From: Norana najaformis | Taxonomy: Eukaryota > Annelida > Clitellata > Crassiclitellata > Hormogastridae | DNA: 64,000 nucleotides | Assembly: GCA_964023275.1 (NCBI GenBank) | Contig: OZ029919.1 | Span: 10,494,202 to 10,558,201 of the forward strand | Direction of reading: 5' to 3' | Part shown: piece by piece, positions 1 through 11,225 of the stretch | Position numbering within the stretch: the stretch's first letter is position 1 | How the letters are laid out: the number at the start of each line of letters is the position of its first letter | The notes under the pieces: model-generated | What the model saw: only the letters and a program-made list of their open reading frames with translations | Database searches by the model: none | Told to the model about the DNA's origin: nothing | Translations under genes and position numbers: made by a program

Positions 1-316
1 GAATTGATATGTTGTGTGAAGATATAACAGTTAAGGGAGTTTTGGTCATCTGATACGATCTGTCGGAAGGTTTGATCAATTCTAGAGATACAGTACAAAA
101 CTAATGCTTTATTGGTTTAATTTGTATTTCGTGAGATTCAGTTTAAATTGGTATAAGATCCTAGCTATTTTTATTATATACATTATATTATCATAATGTT
201 TGCGACAATTTGGAAAAAACAAATATATGCCTATGCTACAATATATTTTCGCCATTTTGTTTATCAGTATTTTTCTTTATATTTAGGCCTACTGGAATCT
301 GCCGGTTTTAAGGGTT

Positions 317-3300
317 TCAAAACTCAAATAAATTATAAATGTTTAAGCCAACTGTTATAAGCAATAAGTCAATGCTTAATAAAAGCGAACCTCTGCAAAG
401 TCCATAGTCGCACCAGAATGAGCCACTGTCACATTCGGTGCATCCCTCACCGCGTTTGAATTGCACTTTGTCTTCATCAAACTGACTGAAACTAACAGAA
501 AATTTAATTACACGATTTTTGCCTGTATATAATTGCCATTGTTAGGTCCGTGACAAGACAATCGCTCATTTATTGCACGCCATCGTCAATACTTTTCCGA
601 GGTGCAGTTCAGAGGTCGACGTCGAGTTCATCAAATCCTACTGTTTTCAACTTTCATCTCGCCCTGATTTTATTTCAAAACTCTATAGCCTAAATTTAGT
701 AGTATATCGGTTAGAATATGAGATTAGACATACGTACTAATGGGCACAGTGTTCATCCTATATAAAGCATAAGTCTAATATTGAATTTAATTTTGCAAAA
801 ATATTATTTAGAAAAATATTTTGCAAAAATATTTTTACCGAAAGGGAATAATTGAGCAATTGTGATAAAACGGAAGGAAGTTGCTCAGTATAGTCTACTA
901 GTAACTGCTAAAAGGTTCATAGTACCTTCCACCTTGGAAAAGACACAAAGTTAGCTCAGCATCTTTGTAGATACTTCCGTTATAAATCGCACGACTGCAT
1001 TGGCGCAGGTCACATCCAATACTTGTCAAGTAGACAGAGCTCACCTAGACAATAATTATAAATTAGACCATTTAATTTTCACTAAACATGTTTGAATTAA
1101 TTCAAAATTCTTAATTTCTTTTATAAGCTCATTGAAGCCTGCACATGTAGCCTATATATCCATATACAATATACAAATATACAATACAAGGCAATAAAAA
1201 TATACAAAGCAATAGAAATTATGCAGCTTTCCCGTTTATTAAAAGTCTATAAAAAGCAGTACAAAGCAATAGAAATACACAAAAGCAATAGAAATTATGC
1301 AGCTTTCTAAAAGGATAATTAGATTTGTGGAATCACTGCTATTTGAGTCCTTACTTGTTGAGGGAATGAATTGAACAAATATCTGAGAACGGTTGGCATT
1401 GATGCGCTGTTCGTTGTGATGTACTTTACCCAATAGGCGTTTTCTGGTATTCTGACTGTATTGTCAAAATTACAGGAAAATGTCCATGAGGCGGCGTCGT
1501 TTTCTGCCGTAACATCGTAAGTCTATAAACAGAATGTAAACATTTGCCATTGCAACGCCACCACCAACACCACAACTATCATCAACATTGTCGTCGTAGT
1601 CATCATCATCATCATCATCGTCGTCGTTATAAAGATCATGATCACACTCATCGCTATCTTGGTTGTCATCATCATCAACAACAACAACAACAATAACACT
1701 GCCAACATCGTCGTCGTGAGTGTTGTCCTCTCCGTCGACTTCATAACAATGTATGCTATAAAGCTGAAACGTAAAGCTAACATGATTGTTTATATGAGCT
1801 CCACAGTAGAAACTCTTAGAACCATAATTCGGAAGTCGAGTTGAACCTTTGGCTGAGGCGCAAATACGACCACGTTAATCTAACGACAAGACAGTTATTA
1901 TACCACCCAATTTGCGTCGGTACTCATGTACCTGAAAAGACTGAGGACTGAGTGTTGTGCATAAGGTGCATCGTATTGAATGAAATGACAGTTGTAGAAG
2001 TTCAGTGCAACTGTCATCTACTTATTAGCACCGCCAAGTGGTCACCCACTGCTTCTGAGTGAAACTCTATGGTCAAGTCATTTGAGTCTAGTACGCATTA
2101 AGTCGTTGCTTTGTAAAGGCAGGAGTTTACTCTTGAACTCATGAATAGATGACAGAATTAAGTATTGAAGTGGCATAAGATACTACAACGGATGCATTAA
2201 GGAACTGGACTTGCAGTCAGGTATAGCATAAAATGCATGTTTAGTCTTGCATGCAGCCTATATGCACGTTTCTACTTCTTCCACTCAGGGCCAGGATTCT
2301 CACCAGGGCATAGGCAGGTTAGGTAGATACCAGGGGCGGCAGAGTGAAATAGAAGATAACTTTTCAAAATGAAATTAATATAATTTTTATTTTTATTATG
2401 AATATTTGTTGAATTTATTTTATTTCTGCATATAATAGCTTGCAACATGTAAGCAATGTACAGTAACCCGACCCTGGCCATTTTTCAATGAAATAATCGG
2501 TTACACTCTCCTGGTCCACGTATTCAAAACGAATCAATTCTGCTAATGTCTCATAGAATATGAAGTGATACTGTGAGAACGCTGCAAAACGCAGACTATT
2601 CTACGATTATTTTGGATTGCACACAAGATTGTAACCATGATTTATATCAGTTGATCTTTTTTATTTTAGAGGCTAATCTGAGTTGTGCGGAGCAGTGATT
2701 CCCTTACACTAGAGGAACACAATGAACACCCAAACAGATACGTCATAATGGAACCATATGTAGGACACATGAAGCCCATGTGGGAATAATGTCATATGGG
2801 CTTCATGTATCCTACATATGGTCCCATATGAAGCCCATTTGACAATATTTCCATATGAGACCATACGTATAGGACATATGACGCCCATATGGGAATATTG
2901 CCATAATAGCTTCATATGTTGTCGCTGTTTGGACAGTTCATGTATACAGGAGGTTATTTCAATTCATTTCACACGGATATTGTATTTACATGCAGCTAAC
3001 TATTCTAATCTAATCTAATCTGAAAACTCTATAAAGATTGCCCTTAAGTTTGGTATTTCTATCCATATTTACGCTGATGACACGCAACTTTACATAAAAC
3101 TTTCCACTTCTAACCTTGAAAGTTCAAAAATTAAACTCATTGCCTGTTTCCATGAGATACAATCCTGGTGTGCTTCCATGCGCCTGAAATTAAACACAAG
3201 TAAGACGGAACTGATTTGGTTCGATCGTCGGTCCCGATCAGATTTAGATTTGCAGACTCTCTTTCTGAAAATAGATGATTCCTGTTCCATACTACCCTCG

Positions 3301-4853
3301 AATGTAGCAAACTTTCCATGTCCTCTCTAGTTAAACCTTGTACTTCCACTGAGTCCAGAAGAAGATTGCGTTCAGCTTCAAAAGGGGACTTTGAAGTCAG
3401 GAGAGTTAATCTACAGTTTGGTAAAAGAATGTTTGAAGTAGCTGGTCCAGCTGAGTGGAACTCTTTACCTGAATCTATTCGAAGATGCTCTTCAATAGAT
3501 AATTTTAAATTAAAACTTAAGACTCATTTATTCTGTCAGTACTATAACTAATTATTATGTAGTAACGCGTCCTTTGAGTAAGACATTGTTTTATTAAGGC
3601 GCGTTATAAATATAAGTTGTATTGTATTGTATATTGTATCATAATGCTCGAGTCGTGATCCTATCATAAAATTAACGTGCGAATCGAAAGTAATGATGAT
3701 GATGATGATGATGATACTATTATTACTATTATTATTACTATTATTATTATTATTATTAATTATAATAATAACAATGACAATAACAATAATGAACGGATAA
3801 ACAGCATTAATTGAAGCAATAACATTTAGGATGAGGACAAACTGCAATGTTCGAGTTCACTTTTAGCTGAGGGATCTGCCGCAGAGACACCAACGTATCC
3901 TACAGTTGAGTATTATCAGCATATTCATTAAAATATTTATGATATAGTTTACCTTTGTCACCGTATAGCTTATTTCTTCTCATAGTTTGTCCTACCAGCG
4001 TTATAAACCTAACGATAACTTTTGTCTAATTTTACGGCCAAAGATGCCAGCAAATTCCATTTAATGATAGCGCCGTTTGAGTTTTAAGATTTCATTCATT
4101 CATTCAGAACATTTATACAGCATCCCTTCAAGTAGTTTACCCAGAGGCGCTCCCAACCCATCTATGGCGAAAAAGAACAGTTTACAACTGTTGGTGAAAA
4201 GTATATCTAGCATCCTCCGTTAGAAGGACACGCAGATTAAGAGGGTCGCCATTCCACGCAGAGGGCTGAACCATCGAGAAGGCGCGACGTTGCATTGTGG
4301 CAGCGCGTACAAAAGAACAAAACAACTTCGCCTCGGGTCGCGGAACGAAGATTTCCGCGTCCAGTAAAACTGGAAACAAGGCAACAAAGCTCACTCAAGT
4401 AGGAAGGCGTATCCCCCAACTGACATTGCCAGACCCACACCGAAATCTTCGATTCGATGCTCTGCAAAACCGGAAGTCAAATAAGTACATCAAACATATT
4501 ATACAAGACATGCCAAACTTGGAAATGCCACCAACAAGCTTTGTAGCCGGACGTTGAAGTAGTAGCAGTGATGAACTAACCATGTATGGCATATTTGAGG
4601 ATCCGACTGTTCTCCTCAGATTGTTCATCATCGTGACGCTTTCACTTCTATCACTTGGCGAAAGGGATCTTCTTATCTTGTTCCCTGTCGGAGTTTCTTT
4701 GCCAGAATTTTTTCCATCGTCGGATTTTCCTTCCAGTGGGTCAACCCGGTGCTTCACTTCCAAGGCCCAAAGGCCCTGATTTTCTTCTTCTGCACTACAC
4801 GCATAAAAACAAGCGAGCGATAACACCGTCAACATGCGAACGAAGAAAACCAT
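317..4853 (-). CDS. CAP-superfamily (SCP/CRISP-like) secreted protein, copy A
   Basis: Four exons: 4581-4853 (phase 0 out), 1355-1522 (0-0), 926-1044 (0-2) and 317-485 (ends TGA). Together they give 242 residues. I inferred the splicing from junctions and from conservation with copy B; the second and third exons have identical lengths in both copies. Residues 1-21 are a signal peptide (MVFFVRMLTVLSLACFYACSA). Residues 73-91 match the CAP start, with NNLRR in place of HNxLR, then SNMPYM. Exon 2 continues with TYDVTAENDAASWTFSC and PENAYW (117-122, like GENLYW). Exon 3 has TSIGCDLRQC and LCLFQGG. Exon 4 has the hinge-like GCTECDSGSFWCDYGLC (201-217). CAP proteins are secreted and cysteine-stabilised, with varied roles. 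The usual CAP histidines (HN, HYTQ) are absent. The weakest point is the exon 3 donor, GTACTATG. The start is the Met before the hydrophobic core, shared with copy B. Confidence 0.8.
1555..1700. repeat. (CAT/CAA/CGT)n trinucleotide tract in CAP intron 1
   Basis: Imperfect CAT, CGT and CAA triplets lie just upstream (gene sense) of CAP exon 2. The homologous tract in copy B is 22815-22940. Long overlapping frames of Met/Thr/Leu or Asn come from the repeat and are not coding. Confidence 0.85.
2749..2902. repeat. Cluster of ~40-bp repeat units in alternating orientation, rich in CATATG
   Basis: One unit at 2751-2792 (accatatgtaggacacatga...) recurs inverted at 2793-2825 and directly at about 2861-2902. 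A partial direct unit lies at about 2824-2850. The first two can form a hairpin with arms of about 26 bp. Nearby frames are by-products of the repeats. Confidence 0.7.
3015..3551 (+). pseudogene. LINE reverse-transcriptase fragment (YADD palm plus C-terminal end)
   Basis: Bases 3027-3290 read through the catalytic palm motif HIYADDTQLYIKL and on to SMRLKLNTSKTELIWF, typical of CR1/L2-type RT. Around 3318-3551 the frame resumes in the family's C-terminus (MFEVAGPAEWNSLPESIR, then FKLKLKTHLF). The sequence between the palm and this end is deleted, with a frame change near 3330. The 3' flank ends in GGCGCGTTATAAATATAAG followed by TATTG repeats, a LINE-like tail. It lies in intron 1 of CAP copy A, opposite to the gene. 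Confidence 0.8.
3690..3790. repeat. (GAT)n / (ATT)n microsatellite
   Basis: GATGATGAT runs grade into ATTATTATT and AATAAC runs. No gene is visible between 3552 and 4090 apart from sequence shared with copy B (3900-4090). Confidence 0.85.
4092..4551 (-). mobile_element. 5'-truncated CR1-like LINE fragment inserted in CAP copy A
   Basis: Minus-strand frames read TPSYLSELCCLVSSFTGRGNL, then QRRAFSMVQPSAWNGDPLNLR and FHQQLKTVLF, the usual C-terminus of CR1-type RT, with one frameshift. The element's 3' end (low coordinates) is a GAATGAATGAAT tail. Copy B has no counterpart: its homologous sequence passes straight from about 25010 to 25025. The insertion therefore postdates the duplication. It lies in intron 1 just past the exon 1 donor. 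Confidence 0.75.
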
Positions 4854-4945
4854 TCTCTTCGTAGACTTTGCAACTTCTCGCCCAAGACGCATCAACAGCC
4901 AGAATTCAATCAAGATCTCTTAAAGACCAACGCTTGGATTGAAGC

Positions 4946-4953
4946 TTTTTATA
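4946..4953 (-). promoter_or_regulatory. TATA box of CAP gene copy A
   Basis: TATAAAAA on the minus strand, about 95 bases upstream of the chosen ATG at 4853. The same box in almost the same context, followed by AGCTTCAAT, lies upstream of copy B at 25414-25421. Transcription would start about 30 bases downstream, near 4920. Confidence 0.65.
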
Positions 4954-5426
4954 CAGTGAATGTTCATTGATATTATAATTTTGTAAGCAGCCAGGGTAAA
5001 CCCGACTTAACCGGTTTGTCAACTTCTTCTTCTGAAAATTGTTTGCAGTCTTGAAATTGTTGTTGAATCACCACGAGAAGGATGAACTTCATTTGCACAG
5101 TTGATATAGATGTGTTCGTAGGAGGTCTCTCTCTCGCGCTCTCTTTCCTCTATGTCTCTCTCTATGTCTCTCTCTATCTTGTCTCTCTCTCTCTCTTTAT
5201 ATGTATATGTACATGTAGCCTACGTACCCACCTGTATCAGATATGCATATGAAAAAGTTCCTCCTTCTTGGTGTGGTTCACCACCTTTTGGAAGGATTTT
5301 TTTTAAACTATTATACAGAGCTTTCTTTGGATAGTCGGCTTGTGACAATGAAGACACTTGGCTGTCGTTGGAAGAAAAGGGCAAAGCTCAGCATGCAAGT
5401 GCATGAGAAACTGTGCAGTAATAGAT

Positions 5427-6899
5427 GCAAAATGGGGGTATGAAAACACCTAGCGTTTTCCGCCCTCTCGCTCCACCTCTACCAAAGCCGCCACCACCCC
5501 ACCGCGCCTTTGAGCCACAGTTCGGAGATAGCGTGAGGTGATGGCCACTTCCACAAGGCTGGCGGTGGGTTGATGAGCCGGCCGAGTCCCGCCCTCGAGG
5601 TCTGCACAAACACACTACCCATATGGCGGAGTAGACACTGACTGCCTATCGCTATACTCCCATCTAGATGGAGGTGTAACGTTTCGCACGTCCATTTAGA
5701 TGAAAATCTCGAGTAGGATGTGCCGCCTGACGCATTGATGGTGGCAAGGAATGAATGTTTGTCTGCTGCGCGGCCAGACGGCAGCACGCGACCTGCACGA
5801 GTACTGTGCGTACCTTGGCGCCAAGATCAGAAGAGGCGCAACTGTGACAACACCCTGTAATGGTTGTGGCATTGCGACTCACGCGGAGATCCGGCTTTGG
5901 CGGCGGCGCGGCGCCCAGCGAGCAGCGCAGCAGCTAATCAACATCAGGAATCGCACCCAGATATTCTTCTCAGAGGTCCTTAACGAGCTTCTACGCAAAA
6001 GATTGATTAAGCGAGACATATGTATGTATGTATAGTGTATGTATGTATGTATGTATGTATGTTTTTTATATAGCGCATTTTAAGAACCTCTCAAAAGCGC
6101 TGTGAACATGGCTGCCCAGTTAATTTGAGCAAGCCTAACGAAGAGAATGTTTCTTGGACCAAATTAACAGAAATAGAACGAATGATCGGGAAGCATAGCG
6201 CACGCAGCTTCATGTCGATGGAGGAGTAACTTGACCAGCTGCTTGCAGAGTTCAGTAACCGGCAGCCATCATGGATGAGCCAATCCCGAAACTGCATCGC
6301 ATGCCTACGTCACTGGCGCCAAGGGAGTCGGTACCAAGGCCAACTGTCCCAAAGTGGAGAGTGTCTCTGGGAGATTATGACCTTCTGAGCAAAGAAAAAG
6401 ACCGCCCTCGCCACCACAAAGGACCTATACTCGCCACCCAGGCTTATTCGCCTCGGGCGCCAGGCATTCAGAAAGACTAACGCATGACAGTCCCAAAAGG
6501 GCACTCCCTCCAGTCTGAAACGGATGTGATTGTACTGGGGGCGCGGTAAGGGCATCCGCTCCTCCGGCCATATAAATAGTGCGAGCAATCGGCGTGTTTC
6601 CGGCGGCCTCGTTGGAGAGGGCTCGACTGTTGCATTAAAGCCTACGATTAAAGCCTACGATTAAATCCTACGATTCCTCGCTCAGCCGATGAACACATGG
6701 CGTGTTAACAAATGTCTTAATTAATTAATGTCAAACCCGGCGGCTGTGGGGAGCTTAAGCACACCGTTAGACATTTGGAAGTGGGCAGCAATCCAATCTC
6801 CAAACTGTAGCTGGTAGGCGCGTTGGGACGGTGGCGGATTCGGGAGAGGTGGGGCGACAGAGGAGAAAACCCTAGGTGTATTCAAAGCCCCATTTTGCA
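5427..6899. mobile_element. 1.47-kb element with long terminal inverted repeats (non-autonomous?)
   Basis: The left end reads GCAAAATGGGGGTATG, then AACACCTAGCGTTTTC, on through the CCACCTC and CGCCACC blocks to CCACTTCC near 5553. The reverse complement of about 6770-6899 repeats this order (GCAAAATGGGGCTTTG, AACACCTAGGGTTTTC, CCACTTCC), giving arms near 125 bp at roughly 75% identity. Copy B lacks it at the matching site (25825). No transposase frame is visible inside; it contains a retroposon tail (6018-6115) and a small CCTACGATTAAAG repeat near 6640-6680. A clear target duplication is not visible. The superfamily is undetermined. Confidence 0.65.
6018..6115 (-). repeat. Retroposon 3' tail with (CATA)n
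   Basis: On the minus strand: GCGCTTTTGAGAGGTTCTTAAAATGCGCTATATAAAAAA followed in place by CATACATACATAC. Related tails occur at 43735-43800 and 22480-22542. It looks like the 3' end of a LINE or SINE whose tail expanded into a microsatellite. Confidence 0.6.
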
Positions 6900-7655
6900 T
6901 TTTCTACTTCAGCCTTTTGCAATCAGCTGCAATCAGTTTCTGTTAATGTCAAAATTTAATTTAAAATAATCGATTATATGTTTGTTTAAAATTGGCGTGC
7001 TCCTATAATTCGCCGTTAAAGATGGCCGCCGATTAGCATCACGATAAACCACGTGACACTCCCAGTAATGGCATCCACTTAAAAAAACTAGAAGTTTACA
7101 AGTATTTTGGTTTTGGTATGCTCCTATTTTTTGCCAAAAGATTTCAGTTTAGGTGCTCAAAACTAAAGGCATAGTTTTGAGTATAAAATCAGATCTAAAC
7201 AGCTCATTGAGTTTACCTTCCACTTTATAGACTGATATTAGGCGCATTTATTTGAAGCCTTAATAAACGAATTTTGCAATTAAGTAGATCTATACAATTA
7301 GATTTATGCTTTTGCAAGGGTATTGGCGGACGGGGCTATTGAATTCAGCCTGTAATCCTAAGAAGACCAGCATTTATTTTAGCCTCGAATTTTACCAGCC
7401 GATTTCAATTTGGATGCACAACAAATAATATCATTACCTTATGCACATAGTCACACCAACAATCCAGATAAAGGGACGATGGGGCCGTGGTCGACCAGTT
7501 GCGAAGCTGCTGTCAGACGATCTTTCAAACACAGCTTTTTAGCCTAGTGATTCCTATTTGTGTTTGCAAAATGATGTCGCAATCTTTCAGAGGCGAGAAG
7601 ATGCGCACATTTACGAAACATTATGCTTTACACACGGTGTAAAATTATAGCTTAC
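6900..7655. other. Copy-A-specific sequence without recognisable gene
   Basis: AT-rich sequence between the inverted-repeat element and the next block shared with copy B. No frame, RNA gene or repeat family is recognised. Confidence 0.5.
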
Positions 7656-7854
7656 TGATTAGATTTTCCAATTCATTTTCAACCCAAAATAGGCTATACA
7701 GATTGGCTGCCAAAATTAATTCGACTTGTTTCCAGTTGCATATATTATCTCCTTAAAGTTTCAGTTGAAATCACTTGATAATAATTGTTCAGATTTGTTT
7801 CGTCAGAGTCTCTTGCGATTGGGGCTTCGCGTCATAGTCAGTGAAGACGCTAAC

Positions 7855-8295
7855 ACCACTCCTTCAGAACACCACATTCCTTTCTTCACCCTCCCACCAG
7901 CAGCCACGTATTATGAACTGGTCTTTCACTTATGATCCAAATTCACACAGTTGTTGCACATGCTATTGACTGGATAAATTCAACATTGTCATAGTAAAAT
8001 CAGCATACAGTTATCTCCGTCTCGAAGAAACCTATAAAGGGCACACGTGCACATCTATTGGTTAAAAGGAATTTCTGTTCCCTATAACCCTTGTAACTTA
8101 GTCCCACTCAAAAAGACGTTCCCGCGCCCAACCTACGTACTTAGACTGTGATACTTGCATTCTAGTTGGCGGTGGCAAACAAGTCAACCGTAGCGCTACG
8201 GTTGAGTGATATCCAATGTTGCGTACTTAAGTGTATTAAGCGATACATTTTGAATCATACATGTACGTATTTACCCAGGTTAGGAATTTTAGGTT
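7855..8295. repeat. Near-identical core of the duplication (partner 26636-27075)
   Basis: From CTCCTTCAGAACAYCACATTCC onwards, about 430 bases match 26636-27075 with only a couple of differences seen (for example CATAGTAAAATC against CATAATAAAATC). The blocks just before (7670-7850) are much more diverged. Contains a perfect 22-bp palindrome at 8184-8205. Confidence 0.85.
8184..8205. other. Perfect 22-bp palindrome (duplicate at 26964-26985)
   Basis: Half-site TCAACCGTAGC followed directly by its reverse complement GCTACGGTTGA, with no spacer. It sits in the near-identical tract of both copies. Possibly a homodimer binding site or cruciform; there is no direct evidence of function. Confidence 0.7.
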
Positions 8296-8464
8296 CTTCT
8301 TGCAGCAGGGATTTTCACAGTTAAATTCGTAAACGCCTTTCACTGAACAGACACAAATTTTAAAATTTATCATGCATTTCAGCGTTTGCAGTACAAAGGA
8401 CATATTAACACATCCATAAGCTCTGCATCTTGATCACAAATGCTACTTCCTCTAGGAAGTTTAT

Positions 8465-8570
8465 TCATCCATGCACGCATTCATACATACATGCATGCAT
8501 ACACACCTACATGTATCCATACATATATCCATACATACAGTCATATATACATTCATACATATATACGTTG
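8465..8570. repeat. (CATA)n microsatellite
   Basis: Imperfect CATA/CATG tetranucleotides; the homologous tract in copy B is about 27345-27470. It marks the right limit of the visible duplication. Confidence 0.85.
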
Positions 8571-10230
8571 TTGGAGTCTCGTTGTTTAATGGTAGCAAAT
8601 GAAGACGACAAGTTCTTCCACAAAAACCCTGCTTCTTCTCAAGTTCCGTTTCAAAACTCTTCAATAATTTCTCGATCACTTTTTCACGCTTCAACAATGT
8701 CTCGTTCACTTTTCGCTTCAACAGTTTCTCGTTCACTCTTTTCTCTTTTACAACAAATGCATCCTTTATATAGTTTTCCGTTCACTCTCCATCCTCTGAC
8801 ACTCCTTCAGACACTTCTTCCGACATTCCCATTTACAAATCTGTTGCAGGTGGCACTCAGCTCACCAAGTAACCTTCCTTTCAACCGTGCCACTCGCAAC
8901 ATACCCCACACCCGAAAAAGAGGCAACTGAAAGGTGACCGACCAATTACACAGTACCTAAACATCATTCATAAATTCTCTAGCTACAACGCAATTTTCAC
9001 AACAGTCTCTGAGATTAAAGTAAGAAATGTCCAATTCTACATCACACAACTATCGATACTTCTGTCACACATATTCACACAAATACACCCTCCAAAATCC
9101 AATCAACTAGTCTACCAGTAACTACATATCAAACTAACAATCCAACCCCAAATAGTACACAGAAACAAATTCTTCCAAACTAACAGTCTGCTACCTATAC
9201 TGGAACATTGGGTAATTCGGACATACAAATGCAACAAGCATTAAAGGTCACAAGGACTTATACAAAGTGCACGACCGCATAAAATCCAATACCTGGTCAA
9301 AAATACCATAAGGACTAGGCAACGTGTACAAGACACCCCACACAAAAACTCAGGTACGTACAACATAACGTCCGAGAACTCGTATGAAACCAGATAATAC
9401 ACAATTCAGTATATCCACACAAAACCAACACCACGGATAGAATAATATCAACTCCATTCTCATACACCAACTCTAACTCAGGAACGTCAGACGGAACATT
9501 TAATAACAAATCATATATACACTCTATACACAATATATACAAGACGCATCACACCTCCACAAGGCAGCAAAAGGTCGTCGACATATAACACAAAGGCCCC
9601 ATAGACCTAGACACAAATATCTAATACATGACATACCTAGACCTCTATGAGGTACCACAAGGTTGTCAAAATACATTATATCAGTATCTGCAACAATGTT
9701 CCGCCTGAGAAACACACTGAACCCTCATACTCTCTCATACATACCAAAAATTAGCATCTTGCAACTGATCCTCTCCTCTCAACACAATAATTCATTCACT
9801 GATACTCGTGTACCCATTACATCCACACCATCATCAATTATATAAATACGTAATGTTATTCCTACTATCTCCTATGTTTAAGGTAAACGAAAACCCTATA
9901 ATATCCATGTCAATCAACTACTAACTTCAATAAAAATATAACAGAACCATTATTCAGACACCAGTTCCTACGGTTGAATCCAGACCTTATTCGGAAACAC
10001 AAAGCTTCTCGTACTGTAGGATCAAATAAAACGAAAGGTTCAGCTTCCAAACATGTACTGTCTTCCTGGTTCCTTGGCACTGAACTATGAGATGACGCAA
10101 ATCGAACTGAACTAGAAGTTGAATGAACGACGAAGGCCTCTGGTCTTTTGCAATATTGTGGCACGAGAATATTGTAAACGACTACGCAACGGAAACTAAG
10201 TAGAACGCAATGAGCAACTATCTGATAAAC
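8571..10230. other. Gene-poor tract, strongly G-poor on the plus strand from about 8930 to 9860
   Basis: No convincing coding region. Bases 8930-9860 are dominated by A, C and T on the plus strand, with short ACACAC-like runs and many stops. One short frame (SGTYNITSENSYET near 9350) vaguely recalls a GIY-YIG endonuclease of Penelope-like elements, but is too weak to call. Confidence 0.4.
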
Positions 10231-10239
10231 TTGTACTGA

Positions 10240-10710
10240 TATGAGTTCCAAGCTTCATTCCCGATTGCTTGCATGCTTTCAGCTGCTGGAGCACAATCGC
10301 TCCAATCTGCCATGCTTAAGGATAAATACATTACAGATGTACAGCCCGAGGTCACGCTCACCCGCTGGCAGGCATAAAGTTTCATTCACCACCCTAGCTT
10401 TTCCCTAAGCAGATTCTGGGATAAGCCATTGAATCGAAAGGGTTGCTTATTATCTGAATGCTTCCGACCCCATCACTAAGCTCGTTTCAGAGCAGTTTCT
10501 GCTCCACATGCTGGTGACTGAAAGCATTATCCGTCAGTTTGTGCTTTAAGATTTCATGACTTGATGACAAGGCAGTTAAAATTGCAGTTGTAATTGCAGT
10601 ACCATCTTTGGTACCACTCACTGTGGACCATGTGAGTGAATTGTGACTTCTTGATTACTGCTGACGGCTTACACGGGTCATCTTGCAGCCTATGTCCTGA
10701 CCTTAAATGA
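10240..10710 (+). pseudogene. Fragment of a non-LTR RT polyprotein (thumb to C-terminal part)
   Basis: Frames read SAAGAQSLQSAMLK near 10275-10320 and AVSAPHAGD near 10490, with many stops. Bases 10527-10706 are closely similar to 37896-38075, which belongs to a longer copy of the same polyprotein. SAAGAQSLQSTMLK is also present near 33460. Confidence 0.65.
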
Positions 10711-10784
10711 CTTGTATGTATGTATGTATACATGTATTTATGTATATATGTATGTATGTATGTGTGTATGTATGTATGCATGCG
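10711..10784. repeat. (TATG)n microsatellite
   Basis: TATGTATGTATG with small interruptions, directly after the RT fragment. Confidence 0.85.
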
Positions 10785-11225
10785 GTCTGACGTCCGAAGA
10801 ATCTCTCTATGAAGAAAATTGAGCTGGTGCGAAGGAAGGCAGTGAAGACGGTTGTGGCTTTATGCCATACGAGGAGAGACTCAAGGGAACTGAAATACGA
10901 ACGCACGAGCAGTAACGTTGCAGAAACCTATAAAAGTTTGAAAGACCTTGATAATATAGAATGAGATCAGTTCTTCCAGGCTGACTATTGACGATATTGA
11001 CTATGTAGATGTCGTGAGCTGAAGCTTCATAAGAAGCGATTAAAATTTGATGTGAGAAAGTACTTATGTTTTGCCAACAGAGTCGGAGACGCCGTCTCAG
11101 TGCACCTGTAAAATGAGTCTAGCATTCGAGTCACAAACTAGGGATAGTGAGTTACATAGACAACAGCTCTCCTTTCACTCATGCCACACCAGAAGTGATA
11201 TTATTACCAAACTTCACGGTAAAGA

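Larger units (their letters stand above)
1..8570. repeat. Segmental duplication, copy A
   Basis: This segment matches about 18225-27470 in the same orientation. Collinear anchors include 60-100 with 18275-18307, 116-1100 with 20955-21960, 1840-2500 with 23820-24560, 3900-4090 with 24820-25010, 4551-5430 with 25020-25830, and 7655-8570 with 25915-27470. By eye most blocks agree at roughly four bases in five, with many indels. The copy probably starts left of the window. Both copies carry the same minus-strand CAP gene, so this is a gene duplication. Copy-specific gaps mark later insertions. Confidence 0.9.
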
